DNA of 11,970 nt from an uncultured Flavobacteriales bacterium (GTDB lineage: Bacteria; Bacteroidota; Bacteroidia; Flavobacteriales_E; Vicingaceae): positions 1 through 11,970 of the forward strand of contig CALCHN010000063.1 of the NCBI GenBank assembly GCA_937901255.1. Direction: 5' to 3'. A program made the translations under genes and the position numbers. Shown here piece after piece: positions 6,033-11,970 of the stretch. Position 1 is the first letter of the stretch. The number at the start of each line of letters is the position of its first letter. Under the pieces are notes generated by a model, which had not been told where the DNA came from, did not search any database, and worked only from the letters and a program-made list of their open reading frames with translations.

Positions 6033-6078
6033 AGATTAATCATGCTTGGTTTATAAAACTGTTTTTAACGATTAATCT
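6033..6078. repeat. inverted pair of the palindrome GATTAATC
   Basis: AGATTAATC (6033-6041) and GATTAATCT (6070-6078) form a 9 bp inverted pair. The core GATTAATC is itself a palindrome, spaced 36 bp between copies. It lies about 140-180 bp upstream of the threonine dehydrogenase start in an otherwise featureless AT-rich gap. It could be a doubled regulator site, but AT-rich DNA gives such matches by chance. Confidence 0.3.
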
Positions 6079-6131
6079 TAAAATAGCAGATCTTCTTGTT
6101 TTGAATTATACATTAGAAAATTTAACAGGAA

Positions 6132-6170
6132 AAAAAAGACCTTTTCATCTCAGATGAAAAGGTCTTTTTT
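6132..6170. terminator. strong bidirectional intrinsic terminator
   Basis: AAAAAAGACCTTTTCATCT (6132-6150) and AGATGAAAAGGTCTTTTTT (6152-6170) are perfectly complementary, giving a GACCTTTTCATC stem with a tiny loop and A/T runs on both sides. It lies 24 bp past the stop of the surface lipoprotein gene and works for its minus-strand transcript; by symmetry it would also stop plus-strand transcription. Confidence 0.92.
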
Positions 6171-6193
6171 ATTAAAGCTATTTTAAAATTATA

Positions 6194-7522
6194 TTATGGG
6201 AAAGTCATTGTCCAACCTTGAGCCCAGTTAGCTCCTCCTGGTTCAAAAGCACCTTTGTACGTTACATTAGTGTACCAAGGGTCTGTTGGAGCAGCACCTG
6301 CTGCTAAACCAGATGGAATAGGGTTAGCAGCTGAAATAGATACACTTTGAACTGTTAAGTTAGTAACACTAGCATGAGTTGATAAATCAGCACCCGGATT
6401 AGTAACTTCTGAAACGATTAAGTCTGAACCAATGTTTGATAAAACAATACCATCAAACTTAAGTTGTCCGTTGTCTAATCTGTTTTTAGAATCTTCACCA
6501 GAAGCTAAATCTTCAATGTCAATTCCTTTACCAAAGTTATGGAAGATAGAGTTGTGGTATTCTCCTCCTGCATTATCTCTAAAAGTTAATAATCTAGAAG
6601 TTCCGTTACCGATATAAGTAGCATTAAAAATTTTAGGTGTAGCATAAGGCATTCCATCTTCAGGAGTAGTTCCACCATCGTGCTCACCACCTCTATCAGC
6701 ATCAGCATTTTGTATTGCTAACCAAAACTGACCTTTTCCTCTAAATCCTTCATCGTAATCAAAAGAATCATCATCACCATTTGAAGCAACTAAATATCTT
6801 GTGTTTACTGTTCCACCAAACCATTCAAAACCATCATCAACATTTCCAACAACTTCAACATATTCTATGGTAGTTCCTGAACCAACACCACCCATGGTTA
6901 ATCCGTTAATTTCGTTTCCTGCACCAATGTCAGTACCACCATGTCTGATAGATACATATTTGAATACTCCTGAATTATCAGCATCATTAGTTCCTCCATA
7001 AATTCCTCTAGTTTCTGTAGTAGGTATTCCTTCAATAGCAGAAGTTCCAGGAGTAGAATTTAATGTAGCGTTTCCTAAAATCATTACACCACCCCATTGT
7101 CCTGAAGTAGATAATGGCACAGAACCGTTTAACGGATCAGCTTCAAAAGTGAAGATAATTGGTTGTGTTGGTGTTCCAACAGCGTTAATTTTACCACCTC
7201 TTGCAACAATTAGAGCAGAAGCATTAGAGCCTGTTCCTGGTTTTCCTTTAATAACTGTTCCTGCTTGTATGGTTAATTCTTGTCCTGAGTTTACAAACAC
7301 AAAACCATCTAATAAATACACTTTATCATTTGTCCAAGTAGTTGTTCCTGTTCCAGAACCATTATCAGTAATAGTAACTACATTACTAGGAGTTGGGGTT
7401 GGAGTTGGGTTAACTGGGTCTGGAGTTTTTTTATCGTCTTTAGAACAAGAAGTGAAACCTCCAGCAATTCCTACACATAAAGCAGAAATAAGAAGTAAAT
7501 TTTTTGTTTTCATTTTTTTCAT
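6194..7522 (-). CDS. surface-exposed lipoprotein with predicted beta-helix domain
   Basis: This 442-residue protein has a lipoprotein signal peptide ending in the lipobox FTSC (Cys26). SKDDKK follows immediately, fitting the K-(D/E)2 signal that sends Bacteroidota lipoproteins to the cell surface. A Pro/Thr linker (PDPVNPTPTPTP) leads into a domain with successive short beta segments, glycines and asparagines (about 48-440). This is typical of a right-handed beta-helix, with conserved-looking stretches GQWGGVMILG, DGFEWFGGTV and the very acidic NGDDDSFDYDEG that could bind Ca2+. Similar proteins occur widely in Flavobacteriia without known function, sometimes mislabelled as transporters. I see no catalytic motif and no clear C-terminal secretion (T9SS) domain. 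Starts at 7522 or 7513 (third codon later) are both possible. It stands alone, divergent from the response regulator gene and closed by a strong terminator. Confidence 0.85.
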   Translation of the reverse strand: MKKMKTKNLLLISALCVGIAGGFTSCSKDDKKTPDPVNPTPTPTPSNVVTITDNGSGTGTTTWTNDKVYLLDGFVFVNSGQELTIQAGTVIKGKPGTGSNASALIVARGGKINAVGTPTQPIIFTFEADPLNGSVPLSTSGQWGGVMILGNATLNSTPGTSAIEGIPTTETRGIYGGTNDADNSGVFKYVSIRHGGTDIGAGNEINGLTMGGVGSGTTIEYVEVVGNVDDGFEWFGGTVNTRYLVASNGDDDSFDYDEGFRGKGQFWLAIQNADADRGGEHDGGTTPEDGMPYATPKIFNATYIGNGTSRLLTFRDNAGGEYHNSIFHNFGKGIDIEDLASGEDSKNRLDNGQLKFDGIVLSNIGSDLIVSEVTNPGADLSTHASVTNLTVQSVSISAANPIPSGLAAGAAPTDPWYTNVTYKGAFEPGGANWAQGWTMTFP

Positions 7523-7720
7523 TTTTTAAATTTAGTTTATAATTAACTTTTCGATGGCAAAATAACGAGCACACTATTACTTCTCTGTATCCTCAATTTT
7601 ATAATACTCTTATGATGATGTTAAGGAAATATTACCTAAAAAACCTATTGTATTGTTTTTAGTGATAAGTTTATTGCTCAAACCTTGTGTAAAGGCTAAC
7701 AGAAGCATTATTAATATTAA

Positions 7721-7736
7721 ATTAACACTATTAACA
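7721..7736 (+). promoter_or_regulatory. direct repeat ATTAACA upstream of the response regulator gene
   Basis: ATTAACA occurs at 7721-7727 and 7730-7736, a 9 bp period, ending 12 bp before the -7 box. OmpR/PhoB regulators bind direct repeats with a spacing close to one helical turn, so this may be an autoregulatory site. AT-rich context makes chance likely too. Confidence 0.3.
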
Positions 7737-7748
7737 AAAGAAGAGGGG

Positions 7749-7756
7749 TAACTTTG
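7749..7756 (+). promoter_or_regulatory. -7 promoter box of the two-component operon
   Basis: TAACTTTG is an exact TAnnTTTG match, 25 bp before ATG at 7782, giving a leader of about 15-20 nt. A -33 TTG at standard spacing is missing, and the place is taken by the ATTAACA repeats, which may indicate activator dependence. Confidence 0.55.
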
Positions 7757-7781
7757 TTGAAAATAATTAGTTACTACTATT

Positions 7782-8471
7782 ATGACAAATGAAAAGATAT
7801 TATTAGTTGATGATGAGCAAGACATCCTTACCTTTATTAGCTATAATTTAAAAAAAGAAGGTTTTGAAGTACTAACAGCTTTATCAGGAAAAGAAGCGAT
7901 ACAAATTGCTCAAAAAGAAAAGCCCGACTTAATTGTAATTGATGTGATGATGCCTGAAATGGACGGCATAGAAACCTGTCACGAATTAAGAGCTATAGAC
8001 GAACTAAAAGATACATTGATTACTTTTTTAAGTGCTCGTGCCGAAGATTACTCACAAGTTGCAGGTTTTGATGCCGGTGCCGATGATTACATTGCAAAAC
8101 CTATAAAACCAAGATTGTTGGTTAGTAAAATAAAAGCTATTCTTAGAAGAAAAAACAATGTTTCTGAGCCCGTTGGAGAACTTGAAATTGAAGTAGGCAA
8201 CATTAAGATAGATCGTGAAAAATACTTGGTTTATCAAGATGAGAATTCCTTTGCTCTTCCTAAAAAAGAATTTGAATTATTAGCGTTGTTAATGTCAAAA
8301 CCCGGAAAAGTATTTACCCGAGAAGTTATTTTGGAAAACATTTGGGGGACAGAAGTAGTAGTTGGCGATAGAACTATAGATGTACACATTAGAAAACTCC
8401 GAGAAAAGCTTGGAGATACTTACATAGAAACCATTAAAGGAGTAGGGTATAAGCTGAAGTTAGTCGATTAA
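7782..8471 (+). CDS. OmpR/PhoB-family response regulator
   Basis: This 229-residue cytoplasmic transcription factor is phosphorylated by a sensor kinase. The receiver domain (about 4-123) has the acidic pair Asp10/Asp11, phospho-acceptor Asp54 (VIDVMMPEMDG), switch Ser84 and Lys106 (AKP). The winged-helix DNA-binding domain (about 131-228) ends with the classic recognition-helix and wing sequences RTIDVHIRKLREKLG and IKGVGYKL. All phosphorylation residues are present and the length is normal. It is followed after 42 bp by a histidine kinase gene with no terminator between, so the two form an operon. The PhoB-like domain layout suggests, but does not prove, a role in phosphate or envelope stress control; no target operons are visible nearby. 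Confidence 0.95.
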   Translation: MTNEKILLVDDEQDILTFISYNLKKEGFEVLTALSGKEAIQIAQKEKPDLIVIDVMMPEMDGIETCHELRAIDELKDTLITFLSARAEDYSQVAGFDAGADDYIAKPIKPRLLVSKIKAILRRKNNVSEPVGELEIEVGNIKIDREKYLVYQDENSFALPKKEFELLALLMSKPGKVFTREVILENIWGTEVVVGDRTIDVHIRKLREKLGDTYIETIKGVGYKLKLVD

Positions 8472-8513
8472 AAGCTTCTTTTTCAACTTATTTTATACTT
8501 ACTTTTGCTATTA

Positions 8514-9560
8514 ATGAAAGAATTAACCCCAAAAGGTATTGCCATTAGAGTAGCTTTTTTAATTGCTACCACTGTGGTTGTTTCTTTATTTTTAGGCTTG
8601 CTTTTTTCCGATTGTAACCTTCCTTTTTACCTATTTCTACTACTTTTTATAATTACATTATTAACGAGTTATTTCGGTTTTCTGTATGCTCTAGAAAAGT
8701 TTATTTACCGTAAAATCAAACTCATTTACAGAACCATTCACAATCAAAAATTAAAAAAAGATGGCGAAATAGACGAGATTAACATTAATGAAAACATTAT
8801 TCAAAAAGTACAACAAGATGTGTTAGATTGGGCAAAAACCAATCAGCAAGAAATTACCCGATTAAAAACATCAGAAAACTTTAGAAGAGAATTTGTTGGC
8901 AATGTTTCTCACGAATTGAAAACACCTATTTTTAATATTCAAGGTTATTTATTAACCCTTATTGAAGGTGGCATGGACGACCCAACTATTAATAAAGATT
9001 ATTTGGTTAAAGCCAACAATAGTGTGGAGCGTATGATAGACATTATTGAAGATTTAGATGAGATTACCAAGTTAGAAAGTGGTAGATTATCTATGAAAAT
9101 TGAAAAAACAGATATTGTTGAGGTGGTTAAAGAAGTAGTTGACTCGCTTGAAGAAAGAATAAATAAAGTAGGAGTTACCGTAAAAATTCAAACCCAAGAT
9201 AAACCCATTTGGGTTATGGCCGATGCAAGGAAAATAAGTCAGGTATTAATTAACCTCATTATTAATGCTATTAAATACGGAAAAATAAACGGCACAATAA
9301 GAATTAAATTCTTTGATATGCACGACAATATTTTAATAGAAGTTGCTGATGATGGTGAAGGAATTGAAGCCCACCACTTACCTCGTTTGTTTGAGCGATT
9401 TTACAGAACCGACAAAGGAAGGGCCAGAGAAAATGGCGGCTCTGGTTTAGGACTTTCTATTGTAAAACATATTGTTGAAGCCCATAAACAAACCATAAAT
9501 GTAAGAAGTACTGTTGGCGTTGGCTCTACTTTTTCGTTTACTCTAAAAAAAGCCAAATAA
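8514..9560 (+). CDS. membrane sensor histidine kinase, PhoR-like architecture
   Basis: This 348-residue inner-membrane kinase is the partner of the preceding response regulator. Two transmembrane helices (about 9-31 and 37-58) are separated by only five or so residues, so there is practically no periplasmic sensor loop. A basic, helical linker (about 60-122) leads to the dimerisation/phosphoacceptor domain with His133 (FVGNVSHELKTP). The ATPase domain shows the N box (QVLINLIINAIKYG), G1 (ADDGEGIE), F box (LFERFYR) and G2 (GGSGLGLSIVKH). The kinase appears intact. The frame extends to a TTG at 8505, but ATG at 8514 is a better start. The missing extracellular domain suggests it reads a membrane, cytoplasmic or partner-protein signal (inference). 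Confidence 0.94.
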   Translation: MKELTPKGIAIRVAFLIATTVVVSLFLGLLFSDCNLPFYLFLLLFIITLLTSYFGFLYALEKFIYRKIKLIYRTIHNQKLKKDGEIDEININENIIQKVQQDVLDWAKTNQQEITRLKTSENFRREFVGNVSHELKTPIFNIQGYLLTLIEGGMDDPTINKDYLVKANNSVERMIDIIEDLDEITKLESGRLSMKIEKTDIVEVVKEVVDSLEERINKVGVTVKIQTQDKPIWVMADARKISQVLINLIINAIKYGKINGTIRIKFFDMHDNILIEVADDGEGIEAHHLPRLFERFYRTDKGRARENGGSGLGLSIVKHIVEAHKQTINVRSTVGVGSTFSFTLKKAK

Positions 9561-9623
9561 AAGTTACTTTAAATTTGCTTGTTCTTCCCAACTATAAAGA
9601 ACCTATAATAAACTGACACTAGC

Positions 9624-9649
9624 ACTTTTTTAAACAAAAAGTAATTTTT
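9624..9649 (+). terminator. weak terminator candidate after the histidine kinase gene
   Basis: ACTTTTT (9624-9630) pairs with AAAAAGT (9636-9642) across a 5 nt loop and is followed by AATTTTT. The stem is almost entirely A-T, so termination strength is doubtful. Confidence 0.28.
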
Positions 9650-9705
9650 ATTAACAATCAAATAAAAATGAGCTTTTTACAATAGGTCAAGGTTTTTAAT
9701 ATAAC

Positions 9706-9713
9706 TAACTTCG
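9706..9713 (+). promoter_or_regulatory. -7 promoter box of purH
   Basis: TAACTTCG, followed by CAC, is one base from TAnnTTTG and lies 38 bp before the purH ATG at 9752. A start near 9720 would give a leader of about 30 nt. I see no purine riboswitch fold in the 191 bp gap. Confidence 0.4.
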
Positions 9714-9751
9714 CACTTCAATTTTTTCAAAAACAAAAAACCAACGCTAAA

Positions 9752-11278
9752 ATGAGTCAAAAAAAGATTAAAAATGCTTTAATATCAGTATTTCACAAAG
9801 ATAATTTACAACCAATTGTAGAAAAATTAAACCAATTAGGCGTTACCATTTATTCTACCGGAGGAACACAAAGTTTTATAGAAGAGTTGAAAATTCCTGT
9901 TGTGCCTGTTGAAGAATTGACTTCTTACCCTTCTATTTTAGGAGGAAGAGTAAAAACCTTACACCCTAAAATTTTTGGAGGAATATTAAACAGAAGAGCG
10001 TTGGCAGAAGACCAAACACAAATTGCAGAATTTGACATCCCAGAAATAGATTTAGTAATTGTTGATTTATATCCTTTTGAAGATACAGTAAAATCAGGTG
10101 CTTCGGAGCAAGATATAATTGAAAAAATTGATATAGGTGGAATCTCTTTAATTAGAGCAGCAGCCAAAAATTTTGCTGATGTAATTATTGTTTCTTCAAG
10201 AGAACAGTATGGCGATTTCTTAACTTTATTGAATGAGAAAAATGGAAGTTCAGCTATTGAAGATAGAAAAAACTTTGCTCAACAAGCTTTTGATGTGTCT
10301 TCTCATTACGATACCGCTATTTTTAATTGGTTTAACCAAGATAGCACTATTGTTTTTAAAGAAAGCATTAGAAAAACGCAAGCTTTAAGATATGGCGAAA
10401 ATCCACACCAAAGAGGATTTTTCTGCGGAGATTTAGATGAAATGTTTACCAAATTACACGGTAAAGAACTTTCGTATAATAATTTACTTGATGTAGATGC
10501 TGCTGTAAATTTAATTGCAGAATATGAAAATGCAGCACCAACTTTTGCCATTTTAAAACACAATAATGCTTGTGGACTAGCTACCAGAAATACGCTTTTA
10601 CAAGCGTGGAATGATGCTTTGGCAGCCGACCCTGTTTCTGCTTTTGGAGGAATTTTAATTACCAATAAAACCATAGATGAAGCTACAGCCAAAGAAATCA
10701 ATAATTTATTTTGTGAAGTGGTTATAGCTCCCGATTTTGAAGCTGCTGCACTCGAAATACTTAAAGAAAAAAAGAACAGAATTTTATTGAAGCAAAACCA
10801 AGTAGCATTACCTAAAAAAACCTTTAGAACCATTTTAAATGGTGTGTTGGTTCAAGATAAGGATATGATTACTGCTCAGCCAAGCGAGTTTACAACCGTA
10901 ACTAAAAAAGCACCAACAGCAGCAGAAATTAATGATTTGGTTTTTGCCAATAAATTGGTAAAACACACGAAATCAAACACCATAGTATTGGCAAAAGGAG
11001 AGCAATTGTTGGCAAGTGGTACAGGGCAAACCTCTAGAGTTGATGCATTGCGTCAGGCAATACACAAAGCAAAAAGTTTTGGTTTTGACTTAAATGGAGC
11101 TGTAATGGCATCCGATGCCTTTTTCCCGTTTCCCGATTGTGTGGAAATAGCCCATAATGAAGGTATTACTGCTGTTATTCAGCCCGGAGGTTCTATAAAA
11201 GACAGTGAATCTGTTGCTTACTGCGATGAAAACAACATGGCTATGGTAACAACTGGCATCAGACATTTTAAACATTAA
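9752..11278 (+). CDS. purH: bifunctional AICAR formyltransferase/IMP cyclohydrolase
   Basis: PurH performs the last two steps of purine biosynthesis in the cytoplasm: formylation of AICAR with 10-formyl-tetrahydrofolate, then ring closure to IMP. The N-terminal cyclohydrolase (MGS-like) domain (about 1-200) shows STGGTQ (35-40), GGRVKTLHPKIFGG (64-77), VDLYPFE (104-110) and KIDIGGISLIRAAAKN (125-140). The transformylase domain has LRYGENPHQ (212-220), SYNNLLDVDAA (241-251), the catalytic KHNNACG with Lys269/His270, DPVSAFGG (293-300) and the C-terminal PGGSIKDSE and TGIRHFKH. It has 508 residues, normal for the family, and ends correctly in RHFKH. One variation is Ala in KHNNACG where many homologues have Pro. 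The start is secure. It lies 96 bp before mreB on the same strand. Confidence 0.98.
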   Translation: MSQKKIKNALISVFHKDNLQPIVEKLNQLGVTIYSTGGTQSFIEELKIPVVPVEELTSYPSILGGRVKTLHPKIFGGILNRRALAEDQTQIAEFDIPEIDLVIVDLYPFEDTVKSGASEQDIIEKIDIGGISLIRAAAKNFADVIIVSSREQYGDFLTLLNEKNGSSAIEDRKNFAQQAFDVSSHYDTAIFNWFNQDSTIVFKESIRKTQALRYGENPHQRGFFCGDLDEMFTKLHGKELSYNNLLDVDAAVNLIAEYENAAPTFAILKHNNACGLATRNTLLQAWNDALAADPVSAFGGILITNKTIDEATAKEINNLFCEVVIAPDFEAAALEILKEKKNRILLKQNQVALPKKTFRTILNGVLVQDKDMITAQPSEFTTVTKKAPTAAEINDLVFANKLVKHTKSNTIVLAKGEQLLASGTGQTSRVDALRQAIHKAKSFGFDLNGAVMASDAFFPFPDCVEIAHNEGITAVIQPGGSIKDSESVAYCDENNMAMVTTGIRHFKH

Positions 11279-11374
11279 AAAAATAAACAGAAGAATGTTT
11301 ACAGTTCTTACAACTTAAAAAAATAATCACCGTTTAATTTCATACATTTACCGTATCATTTAATATTTATCAAC

Positions 11375-11970
11375 ATGGGTTTATTTAATTTTTTAACGCA
11401 AGAGATTGCCATCGACTTAGGAACAGCCAATACGCTAATTATATATAACGATAAAGTGGTAGTTGACGAACCGTCAATTGTAGCTAAAGATAGAATGACC
11501 GGCAAAATTATAGCCGTAGGAAAAAAAGCCATGCAAATGCACGGTAAAACCCATGAAGATATTAAAACCATCAGACCGTTAAGAGATGGTGTTATAGCAG
11601 ATTTCGATGCTGCTGAACACATGATTAGAGGAATGATTAAAATGATAAATCCTAAAAAACAACTTTTTGCTCCTTCACTTAAAATGGTAATTTGTATTCC
11701 ATCTGGTATTACCGAAGTGGAAAAAAGAGCTGTAAAAGATTCAGCAGAACATGCTGGAGGTAAAGAGGTTTATTTAATTCATGAGCCAATGGCTGCTGCA
11801 ATAGGTATTGGTATAGATGTGTTGGAACCAATGGGAAATATGATTATTGATATAGGTGGAGGAACTTCAGAAATTGCCGTTATAGCTTTAGGAGGGATAG
11901 TGTGTGATAAATCTATAAGAGTTGCAGGAGATGATTTTACCAACGATATTGTGGATTACATGAGAAGACA
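11375..11970 (+). CDS. mreB: rod shape-determining protein MreB, partial (3' end outside window)
   Basis: MreB is the bacterial actin homologue that polymerises on the inner membrane and guides the cell-wall elongation machinery. From ATG at 11375, 198 codons are visible. The start MGLFNFLTQEIAIDLGTANTL contains the phosphate-1 loop and a hydrophobic N-terminal stretch that may help membrane binding. The connect and phosphate-2 region follow as IIDIGGGTSEIAVIALGG, with IHEPMAAAIG (catalytic Glu region) just before and RVAGDDFTNDIVDYMRR at the edge. MreB is usually about 340 residues, so roughly 40% lies outside the window. In related bacteria mreC and mreD commonly follow. The 96 bp upstream carry no clear terminator and only a weak -7 candidate (TACATTTA, 11343-11350), so co-transcription with purH is possible. 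Confidence 0.98.
   Translation, partial: MGLFNFLTQEIAIDLGTANTLIIYNDKVVVDEPSIVAKDRMTGKIIAVGKKAMQMHGKTHEDIKTIRPLRDGVIADFDAAEHMIRGMIKMINPKKQLFAPSLKMVICIPSGITEVEKRAVKDSAEHAGGKEVYLIHEPMAAAIGIGIDVLEPMGNMIIDIGGGTSEIAVIALGGIVCDKSIRVAGDDFTNDIVDYMRR

Noticed and set aside
7149..7529. Open frame of 126 codons antisense to the lipoprotein signal and N-terminal region
   Set aside because: It is a mirror of a repetitive Gly/Thr/Pro-rich coding region; the minus-strand gene has a convincing lipoprotein signal and terminator.
8505..8513. TTG start for the histidine kinase
   Set aside because: It adds only three residues before a good ATG (8514), and the TTG is part of a TACTTTTG string that merely resembles a promoter box.
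10306..10833. 175-codon open frame on the minus strand within purH
   Set aside because: It lies wholly inside a strongly conserved purH reading frame and encodes a low-complexity Ser/Ala/Leu-rich sequence with no domain.

Overview
The window looks like chromosomal DNA from a Bacteroidota bacterium, most likely Flavobacteriales. This rests on low G+C, near absence of Shine-Dalgarno sequences before the starts, several -7 boxes of the Bacteroidota type TAnnTTTG, a lipoprotein with an acidic export signal after its cysteine, an SDR-type L-threonine dehydrogenase, and a purH-mreB gene order that I recall (not checked here) as common in this phylum. I cannot name a genus or species.

Left part (1-1648, both genes on the minus strand): the N-terminal two thirds of the GTPase HflX, cut by the window edge exactly at its NKID motif, then a small four-helix membrane protein with helix-borne histidines (cytochrome b-like). 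A small accessory island follows (about 1650-3300). It holds a type II toxin-antitoxin pair with its own promoter and palindromic operator candidate, and an unrecognised short lipoprotein gene. Two nearly identical 160 bp structured repeats bracket that lipoprotein gene, and a separate long hairpin lies beside the second copy.

Middle part (3356-5897, minus strand): an aldehyde dehydrogenase of the ALDH8/2-aminomuconic semialdehyde dehydrogenase type lies downstream of an L-threonine 3-dehydrogenase. Between them is a 122 bp unit whose ends form a near-perfect 19 bp inverted repeat followed by T5, which may terminate or attenuate transcription between the two catabolic genes. A strong bidirectional terminator (6132-6170) separates this block from a surface lipoprotein (6194-7522, minus strand) predicted to be a beta-helix.

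Right part (7782-11970, plus strand): a response regulator/histidine kinase pair with PhoB/PhoR-like architecture, purH (final two steps of IMP synthesis), and the first half of mreB (the actin-like rod-shape protein), cut by the window edge. Most of the window is ordinary core genome. The non-routine parts are the repeat-bracketed island at 1650-3300, the inverted-repeat unit at 4838-4959, and the surface lipoprotein. I saw no complete new defence or mobile system, and no tRNA, rRNA, CRISPR array or transposase.
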